A stretch of 64,000 bases of DNA from Helichrysum umbraculigerum (lineage: Eukaryota > Streptophyta > Magnoliopsida > Asterales > Asteraceae). The stretch covers positions 85,783,337-85,847,336 of the forward strand of contig CATIUR010000004.1 in NCBI GenBank assembly GCA_949592205.1. The letters run 5' to 3'. The notes under the pieces are model-generated. The model did no database searches. It was not told the DNA's origin and worked only from the letters and a program-made list of their open reading frames with translations. Position numbers and translations under genes: made by a program. Shown piece by piece: positions 52,294-63,609 of the stretch (position 1 is its first letter; each line of letters starts with the position of its first letter).

Positions 52294-54466
52294 TGTAACG
52301 CCCCAAAAACATGTAAGTTTAAATGATTTAAAATACGTTTACGTTTCAGTTTTATATGTATTTAATATGTTAAATGTTTAAAGTAACGAAAAGTTTAGAA
52401 TTTGGTTAGAGGATTAACCAAATAAAGAAAAGAAAGTTAGAGGGACCAAAGCTGTACAGAACTAAAGTTTAGGGGGTTAGTGTGCAAAATGGTGAAAGCT
52501 TATCTTCCTACACATTCAGAAAAGTTCCAGACATAAATTGTGTACGTATGTGTGCGTGAGAAATTGGAGGGAAAACAAGAAACAAGTGAAATAATCAACA
52601 ATCAAGTTAGGGTTTATGTGATTGAAGTTTGTAATCATCAAATTAAGCTTCTATAAGGTATGTTTGATCTTTCTTTGAGTTTAATTGAAGTTAGGGTTTA
52701 AGTTAGATAAACCCTAGATGATAGAAAGATCATGTATGGTAGTTAATTTGATTAATTAGTGTTCCATGTGTGTGTATGAGTTGTATGCTATGCTTAATTT
52801 ATATTAGTTTAATTAGAAGAATCATGTTCATATGTAATTGGGTTTTTATAGGTTATGAGTTTATGAGAATTTAAGAATTTAGATCAATTGATAATGATTA
52901 TGCTTAGATAAGTGATGAATACCCAATTACATGTGATAAGAAAGTTAAATCATGGAACACTAGTGATGTATGATGGGTGTTAGTGAGTAACACCTAATTA
53001 TGAGATTTAGTAAAAGTAGTGAGATAGGTGTTAGAGGTCTAGCACCTTGTTCATGAGATTAAAGTTAAGAAAGTAAAAGAGTTATGTTAATTGATCATGC
53101 TATGTGTTTATATGTATAGGTGATCAAGTAAAAGAAGTTAGTTCAAGTTTATTGCTTAGCCAAGATAAAGGTAAGTAGATGGATATAAATGTGGAGTCAA
53201 GTAATGGGTGAGCCATTAGCTTGACGGTTTTCCAAGTAATGGATCATGACCATTAGCTTGGTATAAATGTTAACTCTTAGTAGTTAGCATGATGATGTTT
53301 AAGGATCCTTAATGTGATGATGTTTATGTTTAATTTAAAGTTTCCATTACTTACTAAGCAATTGCTTATGTGTTATGTTTAAACGTTTCAGGTGAGCCAA
53401 GTGTTAATAGAGGGGACTTGGGTAAAGGGCACGTGTGAAGCTTTTGGTGGAGCTTGTTACTTAGTTCGGTAACAAGTCTTATCTCTTTTAATCATGCTCA
53501 TGATACATGTACACCCCTTTTGTAAAAGTTATGACACTAGCTTATGTTTTGAAAGAATGTTAAGTCCCACTTGTGATGTTTTGTTGAAAGTTAAACTTAA
53601 AGTTAAAGTCAAACTTAGTGGTCAGATTTTATGTAAAAAGTTTGAAAGTATATGTAATGAGAAAGTATGCTTTTGAAAGTGGAATTAGTCAAATGGTTGA
53701 TGTTAGCAAGTTAGTTTGACTTAGACAAGTCCATTAAATGAAGTTGGACTAAAAGAATGGGTCAATTTGGTCAGAGGCCCAATAGGGTCGTTTTGGTGTC
53801 AAAATGGGTCACCAATGGGTTTACGAGTCAAACTGAGTTAGACTTGATAAAAGTCAAATGTATTTATGTCCATAAGTCTTAAATGTGATGTTGAATAAGT
53901 GGTCAAAAGTTTAAAGTCTGAATGTGAATGGTTTGAGTATTGGTAAGTTGAGATTTTTGGTCTAAAATGGCCTAAAACTCGTCTACGGGTCAAATCTTGT
54001 TAAAATGCAAAAATTGAAAAAGTGGAATTGAGGGCATGTTTATATGGTCATAGTGAATGTGTGTGCAAAATTTCAGGTCCTAACTCATAACGAGCAAAAA
54101 GTTATGCATGTTTGAAGTTGGTTAAAAAAAGTTAAATTTGGCTGATTTCTGAAATACACTAAGGAACGCGATCCTGAGAATTGAGCCGGATCGCGTTCGT
54201 AAGGCACAAAACTAAGGAACGCGATCCTGAGAATTGAGCCAGATCGCGTTCGCAAGGCAAAAATGGTGACAGAAAGTTTATAACTAAGGAACGCGATCCC
54301 GCCCACTTTCCCGGATCGCGTTTGATGGTAAAAACTGAAATTTTAGGTTCTAAAAGGCTCGTTTCAACTAGGGAAAGTTACTAAAATTAAATTATACAAA
54401 TGGAGTAGTTATGGGACATTATTAAGAGTAAAAAAAAAAAAATGGTCACGTTTTCGGGGTGTTTCA
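52294..54466 (+). repeat. 5' LTR of element J (2173 bp)
   Basis: Contains a consensus donor-like AAG|GTATGT (near 52658), acceptor-like TTTCAG|GTGAG (cut after 53391), an inverted-repeat array (54161-54322) and an A-tract (about 54430-54442) close to the end. Short ORFs present in both LTR copies have no recognised domain. Confidence 0.95.
54161..54322. repeat. GAACGCGATCC/GGATCGCGTTC inverted-repeat array in 5' LTR J
   Basis: Three units about 53-72 bp apart, each with 11-nt arms GAACGCGATCC and GGATCGCGTT(C) around a 12-13-nt loop, so each can form a hairpin. The second LTR has the same array at 61261-61422. Confidence 0.85.
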
Positions 54467-54834
54467 AGTTGGTATCAGAGCACGGTTTAAGGGATTCAGG
54501 TATCCACCATTAGTGGGTACTTGGACTTAGACCAATTCTATTATGATGTTGAGCATGACTTAGTAAGATATGTTTATGGGTTAATGAATTGTTAATGATT
54601 CCTTACTCGAAGTGTGGCGTGCAGACTATGGATGTGTTTAATGTAATACGATAATTAGAGCGTCTGGCCAACGCAATGATTACCATATTACCTTATATGT
54701 ATCCATGTAAATCACGAGACATTAGAGGATTGAATGTTAACAAGTTATTAACTGTTTGTAGCAAAGTTTGTGATAAGGTAGATGTTAAATGTTTAAGTTA
54801 TAATGTTAATGTGTTATGTGAACTTTCAGATAAG
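54467..54834 (+). other. Primer site and leader of J
   Basis: TTGGTATCAGAGC (54469-54481) is the Met-tRNA primer site, 2 nt after the LTR. The remaining leader has an upstream in-frame extension of gag (from ATG 54676), but its composition is unlike Gag and no leader gene is called. Confidence 0.7.
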
Positions 54835-57800
54835 ATGAGTAAAGAAGTAGAGACTACTGATACAGGAGGCAGTCAAGATAGGCCTCAGTCTCCTGTTAAA
54901 GATATAGATCCAATAATTGAAAAGATGAAGTCTTTCATTTCGCAAGAAATTGGTATTGCTCAGAAAGCATCTATTCCTCTTCTAAAGTCAACAATTATAG
55001 AGACTGTTAGAGAGGTAGTTAGTGAAGAATTTCAGAAACAAAAAGATAAAACAGTTGGAGTTAGACAAGAAGTACCTCCACAAGCTCCAATTATAGAAGA
55101 AAGTAGAAAGTTTAGTTATAAAGATTTTTCAGCTTGTAATCCGCCAGATTTTGAAGGGGACTTAGGCCCGATTAAATGTTACCGGTGGGTTATGGAGGTA
55201 GAAGGGGCTTTTACTACTTCACGTTGCCCCGCAGATTTGAAAGTAATCTTTGCTGCTAATCTCTTGAAGGCACGTGCTAAAAATTGGTGGGAAGTTCAAC
55301 GCCGTACCTTAGGGGATGAAGCTATAAATAAGATGAGTTGGGATGATTTTAAGAAGATGTTTGAGAATACCTATTCTCAAGAAGCAGATTTGAAGAGAAT
55401 TCGTCGTGAGTTTCTTGCAATGGAACAAACGACTGAGTCGATTAATGAGTTAGTTGGTGTATTTCTGGATAGAGCTCAATTCTGTCCAGATTATATGGAG
55501 AATCCAAAGCGGCTTATAGATCATTTTCATGAGGTGTTGAAGAAAGAAATCAGTCAGTTTATTCAACCTAGCCGTTGTAAGTCTTTTGAAGAAATTGTGA
55601 ATGAAGCTCGTTTTCAAGAGCTAGAGTTAAAGAAAGGTGAGAAAGCTGTTGCAAAAAGAAAAGCTGAATCAAGTCCTATTCCTTCAAAGAAGTTCAAAGC
55701 TAGTGAAAGTTCTTGTCGAGAAGAGAAGAAGACAGAAAAGTCTGTACCTCCAGAATGTAAGAAATGTCACAAGAAGCATTTTGGAGTATGTAGATTTGGG
55801 TTAAATGTTTGTTATCAATGTGGTGAGGAAGGTCATTTCAGCAAGGACTGTCCTCATCCATTGAAGGTATGTTATGGATGCTACGAGCCTGGTCATGTGA
55901 AGTCAGAATGTCCAAAGTTAAAGTCTCAGTCAGCTTCTTCAGCATATCGTAAGCCATCAGATAAGAAGTCGACTGAAGTTCCAAAAGCCAGGCCTCGTTC
56001 ATTCCAAATCACAGCAGAGGAAGCTAAGGGGACCCCAGATGTAGTGTCAGGTACCTTTTTAGTAAACCTAATACCTGCATATGTTCTTTTTGATTCGGGT
56101 GCCTCTAGATCTTTTGTTTCAGAAAAGTTTAGTAAAAGTTTCATGATTCCACTTTCTGACTTAGACACTCCCTTAGATGTTGAAATAGCTGATGATAGAA
56201 CAATATATGTCACGAAAGTTTATAGAGGGTGTCGGTTAGAAATAAGTAATGAGCCTTTTTCCATAAATCTAATCCCTATGCAAATGGGGGAATTCGATGT
56301 TGTAATTGGTATGGATTGGTTAGCGGCTCATGATGCAATGATTCAATGTGAGCAAAAGATTGTAAGAGTTAAGTTACCATGTGGTAAATTGTTAGATATC
56401 TATGGGGAAAAGAAAGAAATGCCTATCCCGGTTTGTACTTTTGCTAAAGCTAAGTGACATCTGTCACATGGTTGTCAAGCCTTTTTGGCACATGTGATAG
56501 ATGTTCAGATGCAAATTCCAAAGATTGAGGAAATTCCGGTAGTAAGAGAGTTTATTGATGTATTTCCCGATGAATTACCGGGCATTCCGCCCGATAGGCA
56601 AGTTGAATTTAAGATTGAATTGATGCCTGGAGCTACACCTATTGCTAAGACACCATATAGGCTTGCTCCAACTGAAATGCAGGAATTAATGAAACAGTTG
56701 CAAGAACTGTTAGACAAAGGTTTTATACGCCCAAGTAGTTCTCCGTGGGGAGCTCCTATTTTATTTGTGAAGAAGAAAGATGGTTCGATGAGAATGTGTA
56801 TAGATTACAGAGAGTTAAACAAGGTAACTATCAAGAATAGGTACCCATTACCTAGGATTGATGACTTGTTTGACCAGTTGCAGGGTGCTAGTTATTTTTC
56901 AAAGATTGATTTACGTTCAGGTTACCATCAATTGAAGGTTAGAGAAGAAGATGTTTGTAAAACTGCCTTCAGAACAAGGTATGGACACTATGAATTTGTG
57001 GTAATGCCGTTTGGTTTGACGAATGCACCTGCAGCTTTTATGGATTTGATGAATAGAGTATGTCATCCTATGCTTGATAAATTTGTGATTGTGTTTATTG
57101 ATGATATCTTAATCTATTCCAAATCTGCTAATGATCACGATTATCATTTAAGACAATTGCTACAGATGTTAAGGAAAGAGAAGCTTTATGCTAAGTTCTC
57201 GAAGTGTGAGTTTTGGCTTCGAGAAGTGCAATTTCTAGGTCATGTTGTCAATAGTGAAGGTATTATGGTTGATCCAGTGAAAGTTGAAGCAGTCAAAAAA
57301 TGGAGTGCTCCAACAACTCCAACCGAAGTCAGAAGTTTTCTTGGTTTAGCTGGCTATTACAGACGGTTTATTCAAGACTTCTCAAAGATTGCAATGCCAC
57401 TTACGAAACTTACAAGAAAGAATATCAAGTTTGAATGGAATGATCAAGCAGAACAAGCTTTCCAGATTCTTAAGCAGAAACTCAGTCAAGCACCAGTCTT
57501 AGTACTCCCAGAAGGTACTGAAGACTTGGTAATTTATTGTGATGCATCGTATAGTGGTTTGGGTTGTGTTCTTATGCAACGTGGCAAAGTGATAGCATAT
57601 GCTTCTAGACAGTTAAAAGAAAATGAGAAGAATTATCCAACACATGATCTGGAACTTGCTGCAGTGGTTTTTGCCTTAAAGATATGGAGGCATTATCTCT
57701 ATGGTGTGAAGATTACCATTTATACAGATCACAAAAGTTTAAAGTACTTCTTCGATCAAAGAGATTTGAATATGAGACAAAGAAGGTGGTTAGATCTTGT

Positions 57801-59379
57801 TAAAGATTATGATTGTGAAATATTGTACCACCCGGGAAAAGCTAACATTGTAGCTGATGCTTTAAGTAGAAAGGCAGCTCATCTTTCGCTAACAGTTAAA
57901 TCTCTTAGAATTACTGTTACTCCTAGCTTGTTTGATCAAATTAAAGAAGCACAGCAAAAAGCTTGGAGAGAAAAAGATATTCGATCAGAACGGATCAAAG
58001 GTCAAGTTGATAGTATTGTGGAAGATTCACGTGGGTTAAAGACACGTTATGGTAGAGTTTGGATTCCAAATTCTTGGGATTTGAAGACATTATTGTTAGA
58101 TGAAGCCCATAAAACAAAGTATTCTATCCATCCTGGCGCAACAAAGATGTACCACGATTTAAGATCAGAGTATTGGTGGCCAGGTATGAAAAGAGATATT
58201 GTTAAATATGTTGAACAGTGTTTAACTTGCTTACAGGTGAAGGCTGAGCATCAGAAGCCATATGGGAAGATGCAACCTTTAGACATACCTGTTTGGAAGT
58301 GGGAACACATAACGATGGATCTTATCACCAAATTGCCAAAGACTCAGCGTCAGCATGATGCAATTTGGGTGATAGTGGATAGATTGACGAAAAGTGCATT
58401 ATTTCTGCCGATTAAAGAAACGATGTCTATTGAAGCTTTGGCAGATTTATATGTTAAGGAAGTAGTTGCACGTCATGGTATGCCAGTATCTATTGTCTCG
58501 GATAGAGATAGTAGATTTACTTCAAGGTTTTGGGCCAAGTTTCAAGATGATATTGGTACACGTATTAATCTTAGCACAGCTTACCACCCGCAGACAGATG
58601 GCCAAAGTGAAAGAATGATACAGACTTTAGAAGACATGTTGCGGGCTTGTGTTATAGATTTTGGAGGTAATTGAGATGTGCATTTACCGTTAGCAGAGTT
58701 CTCCTATAATAACAGTTACCATGCAAGTATAGGTATGCCACCTTACGAGATGTTATATGGGAGAAAGTATAGAACTCCAATATGTTGGGGTGAAGTCGGG
58801 CAAAGAGAAATGGGCAGCACGGATATAGTGCAACAGACAACAGAAAAGATTGATCAAATCAGAGAAAGGTTAAAGATTGTCCAAGATAGACAGAAGTCGT
58901 ATGCCGACAAAAGAAGACGCCCATTAGAGTTTAAGGTTGGAGATATGGTTATGTTAAAAGTATCTCCATGGAAAGGTATTATCAGATTCAGGAAACGAGG
59001 CAAGTTAAGTCCTCGGTTTATTGGTCCATTTAAAATTCTTGAAAGAGTTGGAAAGGTAGCTTATCGTCTTGAGCTACCAAGTGAATTGGCAAGTATCCAT
59101 AGCACTTTCCATGTTTCGTATTTAAGGAAGTGTTTAGTAGATGAGGCATCTTATGTGCCATTGGAAGAAATAGAAATCAATGATCAATTGAATTATGTTG
59201 AACAACCAATAGCTATCCTTGATGAGAAAGTCAAGAAGTTAAGAAATAAAGATATTCGGTTGTTTAGAATTCAATGGAAGCATAGAAAAGGTTCAGAGTT
59301 CACGTGGGAGCCGGAAGAAGAAATCATTGTTTATTATCCGGCTTTGTATCAAGAATGGATTGTGAGGACACAATCCTAA
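54835..59379 (+). pseudogene. Gag-Pol of element J, two in-frame stops
   Basis: Start chosen at MSKEVETTDTGGSQDRPQ, because the 53 codons upstream (in frame from 54676) are Cys-rich and unlike Gag. Landmarks in codon numbers: zinc knuckles 326-339 (CYQCGEEGHFSKDC) and 346-359 (CYGCYEPGHVKSEC); protease DSGA at 420; TGA at 541 (56455-56457); RT with FIDD at 754-757; RNase H (VIYCDASYSGLGCVL); integrase finger and core (VSDRDSRFTS, TDGQSERM); TGA at 1280 (58672-58674) in GGN*DVHL where sister sequences have Trp; and C-terminal SEFTWEPEEE. The second stop is a TGG-to-TGA change, and the first fits CGA-to-TGA. No frameshift is seen. Two point reversions separate this copy from an open frame, consistent with LTR divergence of only about 0.5%. 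Confidence 0.93.
59357..59376 (+). promoter_or_regulatory. Pre-PPT hairpin of J
   Basis: A perfect 8-bp stem, GGATTGTG (59357-59364) with CACAATCC (59369-59376), has loop AGGA and lies directly before the pol stop TAA (59377-59379). The stem shares no sequence with that of A/C, but place and loop agree. Confidence 0.6.
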
Positions 59380-59381
59380 AT

Positions 59382-59395
59382 AAGTAGGGGAGAGT
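59382..59395 (+). other. Polypurine tract of J
   Basis: AAGTAGGGGAGAGT precedes the 3' LTR; interrupted by two T residues. Confidence 0.75.
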
Positions 59396-61566
59396 TGTAA
59401 CGCCCCAAAAACATGTAAGTTTAAATGATTTAAAATACGTTTACATTTCAGTTTTATATGTATTTAATATGTTAAATGTTTAAAGTAACGAAAAGTTTAG
59501 AATTTGGTTAGAGGATTAACCAAATAAAGAAAAGAAAGTTAGAGGGACCAAAGCTGTACAGAACTAAAGTTTAGGGGGTTAGTGTGCAAAATGGTGAAAG
59601 CTTATCTTCCTACACATTCAGAAAAGTTCCAGACATAAATTGTGTACGTATGTGTGCGTGAGAAATTGGAGGGAAAACAAGAAACAAGTGAAATAATCAA
59701 CAATCAAGTTAGGGTTTATGTGATTGAAGTTTGTAATCATCAAATTAAGCTTCTATAAGGTATGTTTGATCTTTCTTTGAGTTTAATTGAAGTTAGGGTT
59801 TAAGTTAGATAAACCCTAGATGATAGAAAGATCATGTATGGTAGTTAATTTGATTAATTAGTGTTCCATGTGTGTGTATGAGTTGTATGCTATGCTTAAT
59901 TTATATTAGTTTAATTAGAAGAATCATGTTCATATGTAATTGGGTTTTTATAGGTTATGAGTTTATGAGAATTTAAGAATTTAGATCAATTGATAATGAT
60001 TATGCTTAGATAAGTGATGAATACCCAATTACATGTGATAAGAAAGTTAAATCATGGAACACTAGTGATGTATGATGGGTGTTAGTGAGTAACACCTAAT
60101 TATGAGATTTAGTAAAAGTAGTGAGATAGGTGTTAGAGGTCTAGCACCTTGTTCATGAGATTAAAGTTAAGAAAGTAAAACAGTTATGTTAATTGATCAT
60201 GCTATGTGTTTATATGTATAGGTGATCAAGTAAAAGAAGTTAGTTCAAGTTTATTGCTTAGCCAAGATAAAGGTAAGTAGATGGATATAAATGTGGAGTC
60301 AAGTAATGGGTGAGCCATTAGCTTGACGGTTTTCCAAGTAATGGATCATGACCATTAGCTTGGTATAAATGTTAACTCTTAGTAGTTAGCATGATGATGC
60401 TTAAGGATCCTTAATGTGATGATGTTTATGTTTAATTTAAAGTTTCCATTACTTACTAAGCAATTGCTTATGTGTTATGTTTAAACGTTTCAGGTGAGCC
60501 AAGTGTTAATAGAGGGGACTTGGGTAAAGGGCACGTGTGAAGCTTTTGGTGGAGCTTGTTACTTAGTTCGGTAACAAGTCTTATCTCTTTTAATCATGCT
60601 CATGATACATGTACACCCCTTTTGTAAAAGTTATGACACTAGCTTATGTTTTGAAAGAATGTTAAGTCCCACTTGTGATGTTTTGTTGAAAGTTAAACTT
60701 AAAGTTAAAGTCAGACTTAGTGGTCAGATTTTATGTAAAAAGTTTGAAAGTATGTGTAATGAGAAAGTATGCTTTTGAAAGTGGAATTAGTCAAATGGTT
60801 GATGTTAGCAAGTTAGTTTGACTTAGACAAGTCCATTAAATGAAGTTTGACTAAAAGAATGGGTCAATTTGGTCAGAGGCCCAATCGGGTCGTTTTGGTG
60901 TCAAAATGGGTCACCAATGGGTTTACGAGTCAAACTGAGTTAGACTTGATGAAAGTCAAATGTATTTATGTCCATAAGTCTTAAATGTGATGTTGAATAA
61001 GTGGTCAAAAGTTTAAAGTCTGAATGTGAATGGTTTGAGTATTGGTAAGTTGAGATTTTTGGTCTAAAATGGCCTAAAACTCGTCTACGGGTCAAATCTT
61101 GTTAAAATGCAAAAATTGAAAAAGTGGAATTGAGGGCATGTTTATATGGTCATAGTGAATGTGTGTGCAAAATTTCAGGTCCTAACTCATAACGAGCAAA
61201 AAGTTATGCATGTTTGAAGTTGGTTAAAAAAAGTTAAATTTGGCTAATTTGAAATACACTAAGGAACGCGATCCTGAGAATTGAGCCGGATCGCGTTCGT
61301 AAGGCACAAAACTAAGGAACGCGATCCTGAGAATTGAGCCGGATCGCGTTCGCAAGGCAAAAATGGTGACAGAAAGTTTATAACTAAGGAACGCGATCCC
61401 GCCCACTTTCCCGGATCGCGTTTGATGGTAAAAACTGAAATTTTAGGTTCTAAAAGGCTCGTTTCAACTAGGGAAAGTTACTAAAATTAAATTATACAAA
61501 TGGAGTAGTTATAGGACATTATTAAGAGTAAAAAAAAAAAAATGGTCACGTTTTCGGGGTGTTTCA
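59396..61566 (+). repeat. 3' LTR of element J (2171 bp)
   Basis: Match of 52294-54466, followed by the TSD AATTG (61567-61571). The inverted-repeat array lies at 61261-61422. Confidence 0.95.
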
Positions 61567-61590
61567 AATTGTTTACTAAAATTTCTTGAA

Positions 61591-62005
61591 ATACTAATAC
61601 AAATACAAAATGTATTATTTTACAAACTATAATACAAGTACAAAATGTATTATTTTACTGATTTGAATACAAGTACAAAATGTATTATTTTATCGACTTT
61701 AATACAAATACAAAATGTATTATTTTACAAACTATAATACAAGTACAAAATGTATTATTTTACTGATTTGAATACAAGTACAAAATGTATTATTTTACCG
61801 ACTTTAATACAAGTACAAAATGTATTATTTTACAAACTATAATACAAGTACAAAATGTATTATTTTACTGATTTGAATACAAGTACAAAATGTATTATTT
61901 TACCGACTTTAATACCAGTACAAAAGGTATTATTTTACTGATTTGAATACAAGTACAAAATGTATTATTTTACCGACTTTAATCCAAATACAAAACGTAT
62001 TAATT
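61591..62005. repeat. 35-bp tandem repeat with 105-bp higher-order period in LTR G
   Basis: The core TACAAAATGTATTATTTTA recurs with exactly 35-bp spacing (TGTATT at 61611, 61646, 61681, 61716 and onward to 61996), twelve units in all. Between cores three spacer types alternate (AAACTATAA, TGATTTGAA, CGACTTTAA) in the order abc-abc-abc-bc, giving a 105-bp higher-order unit. LTR F, the relative of G, has a different, weaker repeat here (CTTACTGACTTATTGACAGG, about 43425-43510). Confidence 0.9.
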
Positions 62006-62105
62006 ACCGACGTATTCCCTTACTGAACTGCATGAGTTTCTATTTAATCAAATGAAGTCCTCTGAATTATAGTCGTCAGTTATACGATAAGCGCGAATTT
62101 TAGTA

Positions 62106-62153
62106 TATGGATCCATATGGGACTGAATCCCCACCTGGGGTGGTAGCTCCACC
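62106..62153 (+). repeat. Hairpin chain in LTR G
   Basis: TATGGATCCATA (62106-62117), GGGA/TCCC (62119-62131), CCCC-acct-GGGG (62129-62140) and GGTGG-tagct-CCACC (62139-62153). The last stem differs at paired positions from GGTAG/CTACC of A and F. Confidence 0.6.
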
Positions 62154-62798
62154 ACGAACCGCACTAGTATAAACAGGTGTTTCTTATTCGTTTGATATGA
62201 GTATTTTTGGATTAGTACTCACGGGGGCAAAAACTACTGACGTGTTAAGCTTCGACTATAATGGCTCATGGCATGGCAATTGATTGACCGACTACACCGA
62301 CTTTACTATGTTTGTGAAATACTTGATTACTGACCTACTACTATTGTACAAATATACTTTATTGTTTTACTATCGTGAATGATTTACTTACTGATTTACG
62401 CAAACTGTTTACTACTGTACATACAAACCTGTGAGATTCACCAACCTTTTGGTTGACCTTTTTAGTGATGTATTCTCAGGTACTCAGCAACAGTAGGATG
62501 GCCCGCAGGGTATGCTAGGCTAGTACGAGTCGCATGCATGAACACTTGAAGATTTTATTGGCATAATCTTTTGTACTTTGATTATGTGTTTAAAATCTTT
62601 TGATTTACTTTGCGAACTCGCAATGATGTATTACAATAACTTAAAACCTTGTACTACTTTTGATAACGCATTGTAATGTAATGTATTTTCTAAAACGTCT
62701 CATTTAGAGTCGTTTGCTTATACTTTGGTGTTTTGATATTTGATTAGTGGCACCCGAAACTCGCTTCCGCAAAGCATTAAATTTGGGGGTGTCACAGA

Positions 62799-62812
62799 TT
62801 GGTACCAGAGCC
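62799..62812 (+). other. Primer-binding site of G
   Basis: TTGGTACCAGAGCC is the Met-tRNA primer site with one T-to-C change (TACC for TATC) relative to A, B, C and J. Confidence 0.8.
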
Positions 62813-63609
62813 TAAGGTTATAGCGAACTAGGTTGCATTTATTGGGCCTAGACTATGACCGTTAGGCAGTATTCCTCATTAGATATAACTGGTTCAGGGA
62901 TTTCATCATACGAGTTTAATTTAACATAGCCTGATCAACTATGTACAATTAAATAAAGATGATGTAAGATCTGAAAGGGGTTATGTTGAACAGGAATGCA
63001 CTAGTTGACTCTGACTACGAGAGAACCGTGACTTGTAATTGTTCTGTGCTAGACACAACTAGGTGGATAATAGGTATATATGGGTTACACCTATATGATT
63101 AGACTTATTAAGATCCTCCGATATTTAGAAACACACTCACTGTACAAACACACTTTAGAATAGGCCTGTGGTAAGTTGATCGAGTCAGGAAAATAGTAGC
63201 GGGATGTGCCCTGGCAGAGAGGGTCATCTCTTCGAAATAGACTTACCTAGGTAGAGATTAAGAACTTCGACACCTTATTCAGCACAAACTGGTCATCAGA
63301 GGACCGTCAATCACTCACCCATCATGTTTAATATCCTGATTTCGTATTTTTCTAAATACAAATCTCCTCCTACCCCAATCACATTCCGCATAACTTCTGA
63401 TGTATGTTCGGACGTAATATCCCCGACAGCTTTTGTAAAACTCAAAATCTTGTAATCTTTTGAACTCGCATGTTAAATGATTACAATCTTCAATTTTCTA
63501 CACTGTTGATTGTCACTTGTGTTGTATTATATTACTGTTATATATACAACTATGATGATCATACTCTTACACAAAAACTCACATTTTTCCTGGCTGTTAT
63601 TGAAGGAAC
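62813..63609 (+). other. 5' leader of element G
   Basis: About 800 bp related to the leader of A at both ends. The central part, where A has its leader ORF, is different sequence (about 63130-63370) and I see no conserved ORF there. No gene is called. Confidence 0.55.

Larger units (their letters stand above)
52294..61566 (+). mobile_element. LTR retrotransposon J (Ty3/Gypsy, chromovirus-like), complete
   Basis: LTRs of 2173 and 2171 bp start TGTAACGCCCC and end GGGGTGTTTCA. The TSD AATTG is perfect (52289-52293, 61567-61571). Primer site, gag-pol with two nonsense codons, and polypurine tract are present. LTRs differ by about 11 substitutions plus a 2-bp indel (about 0.5%). It is a separate subfamily from A-C by LTR and Gag sequence. 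Confidence 0.95.
61572..62796 (+). repeat. 5' LTR of element G, right part
   Basis: Continues the LTR after J. It holds a 35-bp tandem array (61591-62005), hairpin chain (62106-62153), hairpin CAACC/GGTTG (62442-62455) and CTCAG|GTAC (cut after 62479), and ends GGGGGTGTCACA. Confidence 0.9.

Noticed and set aside
53494..53676. 60-aa ORF in both LTRs of J
   Set aside because: Low-complexity Val/Lys repeats, no recognisable feature, and conserved only because LTR copies are young.
61591..62005. CRISPR-like array of 35-bp units
   Set aside because: Plant retrotransposon context. Spacers are only three recurring variants, so this is a higher-order tandem repeat.
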